From Datura wrightii (taxonomy: Eukaryota > Streptophyta > Magnoliopsida > Solanales > Solanaceae), in assembly GCA_035772735.1 (NCBI GenBank), contig JASDFA010000016.1:176891001-176955000 (forward strand): DNA of 64,000 nucleotides. The letters are read 5' to 3'. The translations under genes and the position numbers were made by a program. The notes beneath the pieces are model-generated. The model saw only the letters and a list, made by a program, of their open reading frames with translations. It was not told the DNA's origin and made no database searches. Positions 12,076 to 26,074 of this stretch are shown here, piece by piece. Numbering within the stretch: the stretch's first letter is position 1; each line of letters opens with the position of its first letter.

Positions 12076-13256
12076 TAGTGTTCCCTCGAGGCCTCCTGCG
12101 TAGCACTTGTGGCACGCAGGTCTAGTTCGAGAAACTTCCAACTCCTTCCTGCGTGGAACCTGCAAAATGCAGGTACGGACTTGTGGGACGCATGTCGCCT
12201 GTTTTCCATCTGGTAGATTGCTTTAAGTTCAAATCATTCATCATCTTTGTTTCAACTAAATATTTGTACAAAATAAAAGAAAAGGCATAAAACCCTTCTA
12301 AATTGCGATAAAGCAAAGTAATAACTCATGTTTGAGAGCCAGATGAGTTGGTAAAATATCAACTCATCAATACACCCTTTTTTTACTACTTGAATATTTT
12401 TTATACTGGTTATTACATGCCTCCTCTATTTTCTTTGACACTAGACTCCATAAATGACGGAGAGACGAGTAACCCACAATCTTTATGCCCTCTTAAATAT
12501 AGGGTGTTGATTGGGTTGAGCAACAATGGAGTTTCTCTTCTTTAATTTGCTCTAAGAACCCTAAAAACCGTAAGAGACGAGCTAGCTTCTGTTCTAGAAA
12601 AGTTGGGAAAATGAAAATTAAGCTAAGTCATTGAAATATATATAAGGTCCATCAATTGCACTATTGCAACATTAGATGTTACGAGGCCAGCATTGCGGTA
12701 GGCCATTTGGCCAGGTCTCATTGAAAAAGCTAAAAAGGTCGATCGTTTAGCCTACCGTGACGCGTGATGCCACCAAGTTCGCGTTGCGACAGGCCATTCA
12801 CCTAACTCCCGGTATTTCATCCATCTTTATACGTTATTTTGTCCAAGACCTTGTTGGAAAATTACTAAAATATTGATATAGAACAGGAATTAATACAACA
12901 ACAAATAACTTATTGCAAATGTTATGTCGTGGCAATCCACTACCTTGAAAGCAATTTTAGCTCAACTCCGATTCAAATCGTTAAGGTTGGTTACTCCCGA
13001 AGGTTCCACAGCTCTTCCAAACATGTACACTCATGGCTGGAAGTTTGGAGTTGTACAAATACAATTGCCTAGAAATTCGCAAAGAAAGAAAGTCTAGATA
13101 GAATTGAGTACTTTAGAAAGAAAGCCAATAAAAGAGATAATATTTATTTCTGTGTATCTTTCTCATAAAGTGAAGGCATCCAAATATATAGGTGTAGGTA
13201 ATAAAATATTATGGTTAAGAAATGAAATTGTTCGCCTGTTAAGAACATAATGGTTG
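12076..13256. other. Old LTR/leader remnants, no gene
   Basis: 12076-12210 continues the tgcg/cctgc-rich sequence interrupted at 9588. The rest is unassigned. 12640-12800 has several 'gcgttgcg'/'gaggcc' words. 12850-13256, continued at 15798, looks like one LTR-like block split by the next solo LTR. I see no coding sequence that holds up. Confidence 0.35.
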
Positions 13257-15797
13257 TGTCACACCCCACCTTGGGGGGTATGACGGGCACCTAGTGCCTA
13301 CTAGACTCTGGCTCTATTTTAAGAAACGAACCGGCTATATAGCGGCTGTAAATATAGCCCCCGGCCGATTAGGCCAATAGCCACCTGCAATGCACAACAG
13401 CTAACCAGAACGATGACACTATAAGCTGAAGCAACTGTTATTCATATTTGGGACCGACAAGGTCACTAACTATAACCAGAAGAAGGCCCCACGCGGCCAT
13501 CATCAACAACTAAACACATATATACATGCACGGCCCCACACGACTGGCTCCGCCACCATAGGAAACATCAGACTGCAAGCCTTTAGGAAGTAATAATATA
13601 ATGGTCGGGATAGGGCCCCGACCTACCCAAACTGCAATAAAAAAGGAAATAGGAACAACCTCCGACTGTCTAGCTCCGGAGGATAGGAGCTGATAACTCT
13701 GTTGATCATGAGGGATCGACTCCTCGTTTATGTGTACCTACAGGCAAGCAATGCAGCACACCTACGGGCGTCAGTACCACAGGTACCGAGCATGTAAAGC
13801 AAACTGAAATATACTCCTGAAATGGGTAACAACAATAACATGAAGTATAAGAAGGAAGTAGCTGAGTCTATCTGGCTGAGGATAACTGGGGAGAGTTTAC
13901 CTATTCTTTAACTAAACTGGGCGTACCTGACGACTCGTCATCCTACTGTCTATCAGTATCTAATAGCACATATAAATACATAGAATACTTGACCGACCCC
14001 CATAAGCCGGAAGGTGCCGACCAACAGAACAATCTATTTACCCCTACCCGGGTCTAAACCAACCAAAAATAAGTCACTCCACTCATTTGATAACTGTGAG
14101 ATCCTCCTACCGGCCCCCTTGGGTACGTAGCTCAGGCCTTGGCCTCTGACAATAAACTATGTCTAAGTCTGAAGACTCCTGCCTCTGGGCGCAAGCGCAC
14201 AACGGGGTAATCTGTTGTTGTATCTGTGACTGAAACTGCCCCTGGGTGCAAGCACACAACAGGGTAATTTTATAAAAATTTGTATCTGAAACTGCCCCCG
14301 GCCACTAGCGCACACAGAGTAGTCTGCCCCTGTAAACAGGGTAATTTGGCTCTGCGCAAAGTGAACTGAACTGCCCCTGCAAGTAGGGTAATCTGGACCA
14401 TATTATTATGGTGGTCAGCCATCATCGTCCTCTAGGCGGACGGCATCGCCCAGCTGGGGGCGGTATCTGAATCTAGTATCGACACAGTTATAACCCAGGG
14501 GCGGCGGGGATGCTAAAGGGTACCCACATGCCATAACAAGTCTCAACATGCAAAACACATACACAGCAAGCATGCTCAAATGAAAAATACTAATCATATT
14601 CTCTTCTCTTATTTCAAGGCCAGTCCGTATTAAACAACTGATGCTATATTCTGCTTTACACTGCTTCTGATTGTTGGGCGAACTGCTACCTGGCCTTTAT
14701 CTATTTATCTGATTATTGTTATCCGTGATCTGAAGCTATATCAGTTTCTAAAGCCATATCTATTTCTGGAGCTACATCTGTATTTGGAGCTATTTCTATA
14801 TCTGATTACTGATCTGATTATATCTAGATATAACTCAATAACATAGAACACGCCATCTATAACTGGATATAGCTCAATAATATAAAATGTGTCATCTATT
14901 ACCGGATACAATCTCAGCAAATGTAATACATACTATCTGTAATCTTGCTAACTCATTATACTGCTTTTACAACTTCCATTCTGGGTATTACGTAAGAACA
15001 TGCTGGGTTACTAGCGGATACCACATTACTATCTAAAATCATCTGACTATCCGTTATTCTGATTATCGCATGATACGTAATGATATACTAGCATGCTTGC
15101 TGGAAATTGTACTGAAATCGTTCCTATAGGCTGGGTATCTGTTAATAGCCTTTATTCTATTTATTTTCTAGACTGTACTTCCTGGCTTGCCGAAAAAATA
15201 GCTTTACATACCTGGTTTCTGAGTACCCGACTGACCGATGTGATTTCCGTCGGTACTTCTACTGTTTTTCCCAACTACATTTACATATATGTCAATTAGA
15301 ACTAAATACATTAATATCCGGGAGAAATTATCACTTTTGATATATATTTATCCCAAACTTCGACTTATCGAAAAACGGTCGAAAACTCGTTATTTCTCGA
15401 TAGTCCAGAAGGGATAAATGCTCACTGCAAGGCTAGGAACACATTGGTACTAATTTCAAGCAATTCTATTTACTTTACCTCAGTAGCACGACATTTCGCC
15501 GGCCAAATTTCATGAAACCAACTTCGTAGGATTGCTCTCTGCAGCTTTATACCTCGGTATCTAAGCCTAAATGGAGTTTAGACCGTGTTTTGTAGCGTAA
15601 TCGGCATGAATTTTATGTAAATGTCGTGGGTTTCCTTCTCCCTACCCATATTCCCCTGTTTTTCTGGATATTCTTGTTATATTTGAAATAAAACCGACTC
15701 CCCCCCCCCCCACCTTTTTTTTTTTGCTTGACTTCTAAATCCCTTAACCAACATGCCATTAGGCTATTTATTCATTTAAAATTTACGGGGTGTAACA
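13257..15797 (-). mobile_element. Solo LTR, minus orientation, same superfamily as the 38.6-51 kb element
   Basis: Perfect 5-bp target duplication GGTTG (13252-13256 and 15798-15802). On the minus strand it starts TGTTACACCCCG and ends GGTGTGACA. The block around 15340-15420 matches, in reverse complement, a conserved LTR block seen at about 39114-39165 (words 'gagttttcgaccgt' and 'tcgataag'). A C11/T13 homopolymer pair is at about 15699-15724. It is about 2.54 kb long with no coding sequence, and is clearly more diverged than the copies at 38571 and 48488. Confidence 0.85.
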
Positions 15798-16196
15798 GGT
15801 TGAATAAATATTTTTCTCATTAAAGTCATACGTTATAATTTTTATCCAGTACAAAGAATGAATTTTTTGATTTGGATGTTTTGTACAATCAATTCCAGAG
15901 AATGAATGTGGTAACTTTTGCTTTGCATTCTCATCTGCACAATCAATCTAGAGAAATGAATGCGGTGAATTTTACTCTGCGGGAACTCATTATATGATCA
16001 TATATGTCAAGATAATATGAAAACACCACCTAGCCACATGTAACATAAAATAATCAAAGAGAATATATTTAGTTCTATAGAGTAACCTCGTTCTTGTTAG
16101 GAATTAAACGTACTCCTGTAAAGTTTGTCAAAAAGATCATAGCGGCCTTTTTTTCCTGAAATTGATGATTAAAGTATAATAAAAATTTTGTAAAAT
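15798..16196. other. Continuation of the interrupted LTR-like block, no gene
   Basis: This stretch continues the sequence cut at 13256 by the solo LTR. It holds two imperfect repeats of an 'aatcaa-tc-agagaatgaat' phrase at about 15888-15905 and 15943-15961. I see no coding potential. Confidence 0.35.
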
Positions 16197-18483
16197 TATA
16201 ACACCCCAGAAGTCCCTAAGATCAGACCAGAGGGTTGAAATAGAGAAAAAAAATCTACACCGGGTCACAGAACGAGTCGTTCAGTGACCTGACGAATCGT
16301 TAAAAGTGGCCCGTTAGGTGTGAAAGGGTGGGCAAAAATATTGGTTGTAGGAGACTTGAGGAATGGGTCGACAAGTCTTCAAGTCACCCCATGATTCGTT
16401 AGGTCATCCATTGGATGTGAAGTGTTGGAGAACGGTCAAAATTTAGAAGTCATGAAGAATTTTACGAGTTATTAAGTCACCTAATGGTTCGTTAGGTGGC
16501 CCGTTAAGGGTGAAGCTGGGTTGGAAACTTGAGATTAAGAGGGTCAGGACGAGTGGTTGAAGTGATCTATTAAGTGTATTAATGAATCATTAAGTGGAGG
16601 CGTCAAATCAAGATTAGAAAGTTGAAATTCTGGCCAGTGGCGACGAGAAGACTTGACGAGCCGTCAAGTGACTGGCAGTGGTCTTTTTGCAGCCAGTTCA
16701 GTAAGGGTGTTTTTGTAATTCTTAAGTTTCTAACTCCTAAACTATATTGTTTTAAGCTTCCTAAAGAGAGTGTAACCTAGCCTAAATAATTATGCTCTTA
16801 GAATTTCATTGAATTTGAAATCCTCTGCCCAGATCAAGCTAGGGTTACTCATCAATTTCACTATCAATCCTCTTGTCTTTCAAGACCATCTTAGAAATCA
16901 GTTTACCTAGGTATGTAGGATCATGAATAAGGGATTTACTTCCACCCTTACTCCCAGTTTCTCCTCTAATTTATGAATTCAAGCCTCCAATTAAGTGTAT
17001 TGAAATTTCTAGGGTTTTAACCCAATTCCATGCAATAATTTCAACCCAATTCCATGCAAATATCCATGCTATGTCTATGGGTCAAATTCTATCATGTTTC
17101 AATTATGGATTTAAGGCTAATGGGGCAGATTTATTTCCCAATTTAATCAATTATTCATGATTTCAAGTTTTATGAGAACTATTCCCTATTATGCATGATT
17201 TATGAGATTAAACTTATGAGTCCATGATTTCAAGTATGATGAAGTAAATTATGTTTTATGATTAAAATACATGATTTTAATAAGAACCCTTCATGAATTT
17301 ATGGATTTTTGAGAATGATGATTTCCTCAAGTATGCATGGCTTTCATGAATATCAAGTTTATGATTATGGCCAACTCACGGGCCTATTTTATGGATACAA
17401 GTGTATTATGAATCTCATGATTTCAACAAGCCCATGTACTTCAAGTATGATTCATGATTATGATATGAGTACTATATATATTTTGAGAGTAGTATTTAAC
17501 ACCGAGTAGATCGGGGTTGCAGCGCACCCAGATGTCATAACTATATGCCAACGTAGCCATGATGGGTTCCTCCATGAGAGTGTCTCCTATGCTGGTATGG
17601 GCCACCATGAATGATATCACGCCTTTTTCATGGTTCTACTTTGGCAAGGTATGAACACCCTTCCGACTAGGGATTTATAGGTTGGGCTCCATGTATGCTC
17701 ACGTGGGATATATCGGTTATAAGAATCTCCCACTTTTCCTCATGTTTTCAGTTACTCATGTTCATAACTTATGATTTTATGCTTTTATAACATACTTGAC
17801 CCATTGATCAGTTTATGAGCTTTCGCTTACGATTTCAAGCATGACAAGTCATATGATTTCTATTTTCTAAACCTTGGGTCATTATGTTTAGATGAAATGA
17901 ATAGCTTATGCTTATGTATACTTTGGATTTACGGCTTAAAGCGTACTGTCCTTACTCTCCCGATCCTTTTGATTTATATGCATGCTTTTATATGATCGTC
18001 TCCTAGCATGTTCTTACTTTCTCAACATACTCAATACATTCAAAGTACTGACCGCATACTTTATGCTATATCATCTCATGATATAGGTTCAGGTGATCCA
18101 TCTCAGTCTCGTCGCTAGCTCGCACCTACTCAGTTCAGCTACACCTTGCTTTTGGTGAGTCCTCATCATTTGAGGACGTCTATCAGTTTATGCCTGTTAT
18201 GTTTTATTTTAGTTTCAGACTTGGCGTTAGCTAGAGGCTTGTTCCAGCATCTCATCAGTTAGTAGAGGCTTTCATATATAGACTTAGCATGTTCGGCTTT
18301 GTGACTCAGCGTTGTGATATTGTTAATTTATGATATTTAGACTTTCGCTTATCCATGCTTAAGCTAATTTTTTGCTTGATTTCGCTCTTATGTCATGTTA
18401 TGTATGTACCATGGGTTATCTTGGAGCCATTCGTGATTCTAGATCCCATGTCTCGATCTGGAGTCTCAACTTGGGTCATGAAA
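16197..18483 (+). mobile_element. Solo LTR, same family as the 19.8 kb element
   Basis: The start ('acaccccagaagtccctaag') and the first 500 bp with clustered ACGAGTCGT-like words align by eye with the LTR at 19818. The end ('gggtcatgaaa') is a decayed version of 'gggtcgtgaca'. Flanks AAAAT and AAAAG would be a 4/5 target duplication, so the edges are good to a few bases only. No internal region or primer site follows, hence solo. 17100-17500 is rich in atgatt-type words, as in the other family members. Confidence 0.65.
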
Positions 18484-19817
18484 AAAAGTGAATCAAATTC
18501 ATTTGCGTCAAGCCTCATTTTATTTGGCTATTTGAAACTCAATGGATTGCAATTGTCATCATATAGCCACAACACTAAATAAAAAAATTACAATCATATA
18601 AATTATTTTTGTATTGCAAAAGATTCAAATGGTGCATTTTTTTTCAACGAAGTGAATTTTCTTGAGACAACCAAATTAAAGAAGAAAAGTAAATAAAAAA
18701 TTTATAAATCCACAATTGTTTAGCGCATAACAGGACACTCCTAAAGAGACTCGTTAATATGCCCAAATGTTAAAAAAATGAAACTCACAAAAAAAGAAGG
18801 AAAAAACTTTGTGCCCCATAAGAAATTTGCATTTGATTACACGTGAAGATTTTGTCAAACCGGCTTCCACAATGAAGAGATTTAAAATAAAATGCATCAA
18901 TCTTGACCTTCCTTCTTGGAAAGTTTGATCCTTCGCTATGATATATATTTGTAGTACATTCATGAAAAAATTGAAGTACACAATGAAGAGGAGAATTTAA
19001 GATTTTTCAGGCATATCTTTTATATCTGTTACAATTTGTTATTATTACCATAATTAAGTGTGTCAGTTTAAATAATTCATTATAGATACTTTTTTGATTT
19101 TATAATGAATAAATATTTATTTTAAAGGTACATAGGAAAAAAAGGCAAAATTATAAGAAAAGCAATAAATAAAACTCGTTTACTATGAAAATGCCACATC
19201 ACTGCGCTTATCTCCATCCATTATAGCTAGATATATAGATTTCGGCCCTTTATATACTCTACGAATCAAAGATCCCATTGAGTAAGATTATAGTGTATCG
19301 GAGGGGATCTTTTCCCACCATTGCTTCGACCATCTTTGAGTAATTTTGTTGTCCTAAATAACCAGGTAGTGTCTTTTCTCACCCTTCCCTCTCAAGCTCA
19401 CTTCTTCTTCCTCCCTTGGGTTTCTTTTAGCGATATTCAAGCAAAAAGTTGACCCTTTTTAACTTGTTAGTCTGAATTGTTCCATGGAATTACGTTGCTA
19501 GCTGGTTATGATATTGGACAAGCTATAAACCCCACTTATCGGGAGATATATTTGTAGCTACTGACGCTGCACTCCATAAATAGTGTCCACCATGTGTTCA
19601 AGTAGTTGTCGTAGTGATATTTAGACCTATTTGGTGAAGTCTGAGTAACCAAAGGCTTATTGCTTATTGATAAGTCACTTAGGCGTAAGTGTGGGTTGCT
19701 TTTGCCATAAATATGTTGCAGCAATAGGTCTAGGCATTATTCTAGGATAGCGACTGCTTCATCCCTTTTAAGTTGTACGGAGAGGTATAATGGCACTGCA
19801 AGTTACTGAAGTGAAGC
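18484..19817. other. AT-rich spacer, no gene recognised
   Basis: Low-GC sequence with short unsupported reading frames on both strands. A somewhat less AT-rich patch at 19200-19480 has pyrimidine-rich runs but no recognisable exon. The last bases GAAGC (19813-19817) are the target duplication of the next element. Confidence 0.4.
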
Positions 19818-21980
19818 TGGAATACCCCGAAAGCCCTAAGATCAGACTCGAGGATTGAAATGGAGAAAATAGGATTTTCTGCACCAGGTCATAGGACAAC
19901 TCGTCCAGTGACCCGTGAGGTGCACCATGACTCGTTAGGTGACTCGTGGAGTGAAGGGTGAGTTGGTTGGATTTTTTGGTCAAGGAGTTGACCATGGGAG
20001 AGGCCACGAATCATGGTCTGGACCACAAATCGTTAAGCCACTTGTGGTCAGTGGTTGGCGTGAAGGTGGAGATTTTGTACAATGCTCGTCACGAGTTGTT
20101 GGGAACACCACGAGTTGTTGGGAACACTACGAGTTGTTGGGAATGCCACGAGTAGTGGTGTCCCTCGTGATGACCCTCATTGGTGTGGATTCTGGTAATG
20201 GCAATAGAAGGCAAGCCACGAGTCGTCCCTCAGGCCACGAATCGTCCAATCCCTCATTGGGATTGGTAGTGTGTATTTTCCTGTGAATTTATTAAGGGCT
20301 TTTCCATAATTCCTAAGTTCCTAAGGCCTAAACTACATCGTTTTAAGCTCAGTTAGGATTGTTTAAAGAGGGTATAGCTTATTCTAAACCACTCCTCTCC
20401 ATGCATGCAAGATTAGAAGGTTCCTAGGGGTGATCAAGTCTAAAATCCATCAATTCTCCTTCAATTTCCTTTGGGTATTCAAGAAAGAGTTTAAGATCAA
20501 CTTATCCAGGTATGTGAGGCTATAAATGAGAGTTTCTTTCACTCTTATGCTCAAAATTCTTCTTTATTCCATGAATCTCAATTATAGATTTATGTTTCAT
20601 GATCTTATGGGGTTTAGCCTAATCCTTGTGAAATCCTCTATGATTTATCTTTGGGTCAATTTCCTTCATGTATCAAATCATGTTTTATAATCTATGGGCA
20701 GATTTTATAACTATTTTGAATATAAATTTTTAGATTTGAATTTTAATTAAATTATGCCCAATTATGTATTCTTCATGAAAAGTCAAGTTATGATCCTATT
20801 ATAATTTCGATCTTATTAAGTCTAAATTATGATTTATGATTCATGTTATGATTTCTCTTCAAGTACTCATAATGGATTTATGAATAACAAGTATATACAT
20901 AGTTTACAAGTATGCATGACTTCATGAATTGTGGATTTATGACTCTTGGCCAACTCATGGGCCCTTACTCATGGCTAATCATGTATTTCAAGTGGGATCC
21001 ATCTTGTTATTATTTATTTGGCCATGAATTTTATGAATGGTTTTACGATTATTATGCGAGCCCTCATGTGAATGTGTTTGGGAGCAATATCTAGCACCAA
21101 GTAGATGCGGCGTTCAGGAAAATCCCATGGTCTCAGAACTACATGTCACTTATAGGTATATATATTTATTATTGGATCCCTGTGATATCACCATATTGCA
21201 CGTCCCTTGTCTGGCAAGCCTGGGATGGCTCTGCCCACTTAAGCGAGACAGTTGGGGCATCATGTGAGCTCTACCATGATGGTGTCGCTTATTACAAGTC
21301 CTCCCATTGTTCCTCATGATTTATGCATTGTCATGTTGTGTTATTTTGGCTCAAACTACGTTTTATCAAGTTTCTCTTACGATTATGATTACAAATAAAT
21401 TACAAATGCTTTGAAAACCTTGAGCCCTCATGCTATGTTATGATATTTACTTCATGTTCATGCTGTCCTATTCTTATGAACTCTTATGTGTTTTAATTGT
21501 CCGTTTTACTTACCTTGCATACTGGGTATACTTCAAGTACTGACTACATACTCTATACAATATCGTTTCATGATACAGGTCTGAGAGATCAGCCTCAGCC
21601 ACACCATTAGTCTTGCTTTCCTCTCAGATCTATGTTAGCCGGGATTGGTGAGTCCTCATCCTTCGAGGACATTCAGTTATCTATAGTCATGTTATTTCAG
21701 TTATAGGCTTTCTTTTGTCGGGCTAGTTGGGGATGTTGTCCCATCATCTCATCAGTTATATTAGAGGCTATTCAAACATTATGTAAAAATCAGCTTGTCA
21801 TTGTTGACTCTGTTTTAGATCGATATTTATTCAGACTTCTGCTTAAGTATGATTTACTATTATATCATTATCTGCTTATAGTATGCTCTTAGTTGTTATA
21901 TCCATGCCATGGGTCGACTTGGAGCCTCTCGGGGTTCCTTGTCCCGTGTCTCTATCCGGGCCTATGTTCGGGTCGTGACA
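19818..21980 (+). repeat. 5' LTR of the Tekay element
   Basis: The start tggaataccccg is preceded by the target duplication, and the end gggtcgtgaca lies four bases before the primer site. It pairs with 29148-31282. About 19880-20250 holds clustered ACGAGTCGT-like words, including a short tandem run of an approximately 20-bp unit at 20095-20160 that the 3' LTR lacks. Confidence 0.9.
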
Positions 21981-21984
21981 AACT

Positions 21985-21996
21985 TGGTATCAGAGC
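21985..21996 (+). promoter_or_regulatory. Primer binding site (initiator tRNA-Met)
   Basis: TGGTATCAGAGC is the standard plant retroelement complement to the 3' end of initiator tRNA-Met. It lies four bases after the 5' LTR, where minus-strand DNA synthesis would start. Confidence 0.95.
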
Positions 21997-22190
21997 ATTA
22001 GGTTTTGAAGTGTCCTAGGGTGTCTTAAATTCGCGTTAAGTAGAGTCTTTTTCATGGGTGTGAAGTGCGTCACACTTATGACGAAGAGGCTATGAGACAT
22101 TTAGGAAATGTTTCCTTCTTTCATGATCTATGTCGTGTGATGAAATATCTCTCTATCCTTCTAACTCGTGCTATACATATTGGTAGAATC

Positions 22191-23290
22191 ATGCCTCATC
22201 GCCGAGTTAACAGAAGAAGAAATGAAAACGGAAATGGCCATGTGAATGGAAATGGGGATGGGCACCAGCTGGCCCAACCAGCCCCCAAGGATCATGTGCC
22301 CGAGCAGGTTGCGCACGCAGAGTTTAGGGCAGCATACAGATGCTAGCTCAGGCTTAAACCGCCCAGGTCAACTAACAGGTGGTAGCGCATGTTCTTAAGA
22401 ATTGGAATATGGCAGCGGCGAGAGTTAGAGATTTTCTGAGAATGAACCCTCCGGAGTTCCTTGGGTCAAAGGTGGACGAGGATCCATATGAGTTTGTTAA
22501 TGAAGTCCTAAAGATCATCCAGATCATGGGGATGACCGGGAGGAGTGTGCAGATTTATCCTCGTATCAATTAAAAGGGGTCTCGCACATATTTTTCAAAT
22601 AATGGAAGGATAGTGGGACGGTTGGAGTAGGCCCCATTAATTGGGATAAGTTCCATACTGCATTTCTAGATCAATTCTATCCTCGAGAGATGAAGGAGAT
22701 TAAAGCAGCTGAATTTTTTAACCTAAGGTAGGGTAATATGACAGTCTAGCAGTACGCTTTGGAGTTCACTAGTTTGTCCAAATATGCACAAGAGCTAGTT
22801 GCTGATCAGAGAGCTCGAATGAGCAGGTTTGTGCATGAAGTAGCGGACTACCGGACAAGGATTGCAGGAGTACTATGCTTTATCAGGACATTGGCTTTCC
22901 TCGATTAGTTTGGTACGCCCAACAGATGGAGGCAATGTATTTGAGAGAGAAGGAGGCCAAAAGGGCCAGGATAGACAGTTATGAGTTCTTTTAGCAGAGA
23001 TTGGAAGGCGGACATTGCCAGCAGTCTCATCAGAGGTCATTAGCTCCAACGCCATCTTCGGTTAGTGCCCCACCTAGATTGCGGGGTGATCAGAGGAGCA
23101 GAGCCTCAAGTTTGAGGGGCCATAGAAGCATACAGATAGAGCATACCTTTCCGGCCTGCGGAAAGTGTGGCAAAACTCATATAGGAGGTTACTTTATGGG
23201 ATCAGATATCTGTTTTGGGTGTGGTAGATCCGGTTACATGTGTCAGGAGTGTCCCTTGGCTAGACAGGGTGATAGTAGAGGTCATGCTTA
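22191..23290 (+). pseudogene. Broken gag of the Tekay element
   Basis: The start is ATG at 22191 (MPHRRVNRRRN...). Frames then shift several times, with capsid-like segments at 22379-22573 (FLRMNPPEFLGSK... DPYEFVNEV) and at 22740-22860. The C-terminal zinc knuckle at 23211-23252 has the spacing CX2CX4-X-X4C, but the essential His is Tyr (codon TAC at 23235). A single C-to-T change from a His codon would explain this. Gag would package the element RNA; this copy cannot make an intact protein. Confidence 0.8.
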
Positions 23291-23396
23291 GGCTACCAGT
23301 TCAGCAGCATCCCCAGCACAACAGGGTGCGTCTACCAATACAGGTGGTGGCCAAAGCCAGAATAGGTTTTATGCCCTTGCATTCCGACAGAAGCAG

Positions 23397-23990
23397 GAGA
23401 CTTCACCAGATATGGTCACCAATATGTTACGAGTATTTCACTTTGATGTATATGCATTGTTAGATCCGGGGGCTACTTTATCTTTTGTAACACCTTATGT
23501 TGCTAGTAGTTTCGAAGTCAGTCCCAAAATCCTATCAGAACCCTTCTCAGTCTCTATCCAGTTGGTGATTCAATTATAACTCGACGGGTATATAGAAATT
23601 GCCCAGTCACAGTCCTTCAGAAAGTCACCTCAACCGATTTAGTAGACTAACCATGACAGATTTTGATGTTATCTTTGGTATAGATTGACTACATGCATGT
23701 TATGCCTCAGTAAACTAGAGAACCTGTACGGTAGAGTTTCGATTTCCGGGTGAGCTAGTTCTAGAGTGGAAGGGTAGTTCAGTGGTGCCTGTAGGTCACT
23801 TCATTTCCTACCTTAAGGCCAGAAAGATGATTTCTAAGGGTTGCTATGTACCATCTAGTTAGGGTTAAGGATGCTACATCCGAACTCCCGACTATCCAGT
23901 CAGTTCCTGTAGTGTGCAAATATCCAAAAGTGTCTCTAGATGATTTATTGGGAATCCCTCCCGAACGAGAGATCAATTTTGGTATTGATC
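23397..23990 (+). pseudogene. Aspartic protease remnant of the Tekay element
   Basis: The segment from about 23455 reads LLDPGATLSFVTPYVA, the protease active-site region with the usual D-S-G replaced by D-P-G. The frame then breaks repeatedly. The reading is cut at 23990 by the nested solo LTR and resumes at 26075. Confidence 0.7.
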
Positions 23991-26074
23991 TGTTATACCC
24001 CGGAAGCTCAAAGATCGGACGCAGAAGCTAAAAAAAAAGTTTGGAATTTATGTTACAGGCACAGGAAAAGTCATGGGACGACTCGTGGGCAGGCCTAGAA
24101 TAAAGGAAGGATCGAGGTCCCCGCAAGGGAGATAACGACTCGTGTCTAGTCCCCACGAGTTGTCATGTCACTCGTGGGGTGAGGTTGGGGAAAAGATAGA
24201 AGAAGCTCCTAGTGTACCAAACGGATGGGATCCCACGAGTCGTGTCCTGTCCCAACAACTCGTGGGGTGGGTCGTGGGCAAGCCTATGGACTTTTAATGG
24301 AGGATGAGACAGTGTACTTGATGGTCCATAGAGGAGTCATTGCCCGCCCTGACGAGTCGTCAGATCACCCGTTAGGGTCACCTCACAGTTATTTTATGTG
24401 AATTAGTAAGGGCCTTCTCGTAATTTCCTAAACTCTTAAGGCCTAAACTATGTCGTCTTAAGGTCGGAATAGGGTCTTTAAGGTGGGTTAAGTCCCTAAT
24501 GCATACTCATTCCAATGCAAAAGCTTTTAAAGAGGTTTTAGGGAGATTCAAGGTCTTCTCCTCCAAGTTTCCATCACTTTCTTTGTGGGTTTTCAAGGAA
24601 CCTCGAAATCAACCCACTCCCAGGTATGTAAGGTTTTAGAATGGGTGAAATCCTTTCACACCCATGCCCGAATTTCGACTTAAATAATGAATTCTCCTAT
24701 CCAAGTCTATGAGGTTTTATCCAAATGCATGAAAATGTGATTTCTCTTTATGGGTTTGATTTAATTAAGTTTTCATTATTGAATTATGAAGGATGGGTAG
24801 ATTTTACATTATTTTCCTTAAAAATCACGTTTCAATCTTTTAAATCGAAAATGCCCATTTGATAAAAGTTCATGGAAGTTATGATTTATGATGAATACTT
24901 TATATTTGTGAGTTTATTGATGATGGAAAATCATGATTCTAAACTCCCACATTTACGAGCATATTTTGAAAGAATTGAATATGATGAAGTATTGGAAAAT
25001 GCCCACATGTTGAAGAAAATTTATGATTTATGAAGTGAATTACATGATTTATCGATTTATGATGTTGGCCGATGAAAAGGGCCTAAGATTCTTGGCTAAG
25101 CATGTTTTAAAGGGGATCAATGATGATGAATGTTATATTTTAGCCAATGAATCTTAATGGATGATGTTATTGATTTACGTATGAGCCTATATGCATGTTT
25201 TCGGGAGTTGTGTCTAGCACCGAGCAGCCTGGCGTTCAAAGGACTACGTCGGTGTCTCATAACCACGTGCCACCGTGGGTTTGTAAATGACATGATGTAT
25301 TGATAATGATCCCCTCAAATGTGATATCACGCCTAATGCATGACCCTCGCCTGGCAAGCCAGGGTCAGTTCTGCCCACTTGAGCGAGATAGTGGGGCATC
25401 ATGAAAGGCTCTACCATGATGGTGTCGGTTATGATGAGTCCGCTCATTTTTCTGCATGTTTATGCATTGTTATGTTCATGTTGTTGGCTCAAGTTATGTT
25501 TTGATAAAGTTTACTTACAATTATGAAAATGAATGATTTGAAAGTCTTGAGCCTTATGTTTTATTACGAAGATTTTGATGTAAGCATGATGTCCTCTCTT
25601 ATATTGTTTATGAGTTTTATTTACTCTAAAATGTCCGTTTTACTTACCTTGCATACTAAGTACATTTCACGTACTGACCGCATACTTTCTATGTTGTATC
25701 GTTTCATGATACAGGGTCCGGATCTCAGGCTCATCCTCACCCTTAGTCCATCTCAGCTTAAGCTTTCAGCTCATTGGTGTCCTCATGTTCCGAGGGCTGT
25801 TTGACAGGATTTCATGTTATTTATGTTTCAGTATTGGTCGGGTTAGTTGGGGATGTTGTATTAGAGGCTTTCAGACAAGTATGTAGTGCTCAGCTATGTA
25901 TATGTCCAGTATTTCCTGATGTTATGCATAATTATGTTTCCGCTGTATTTTTATGATTATCATTCCACTTATTTGAATGAGATTAGTTGTATGCATGTGT
26001 CATGGGTCGACTTGGGGTCTCTTGGGATCCCTTGTCCTGTGTATACGATCCGGGTGCACGTTCAGGTCGTGACA
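23991..26074 (+). mobile_element. Solo LTR nested in the protease/RT junction
   Basis: The repeat begins TGTTATACCCCGGAAG and ends CAGGTCGTGACA. It interrupts the host polyprotein between a fragment ending in FGIDL and one resuming with the conserved SIPPYKMAPVEL block. Flanks are TGATC and TGACA, an imperfect target duplication. ACGAGTCGT-like words cluster at 24075-24370. Order of features and the U3 words match the host LTR, but the sequence is clearly a different copy. No coding region is present. Confidence 0.8.
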
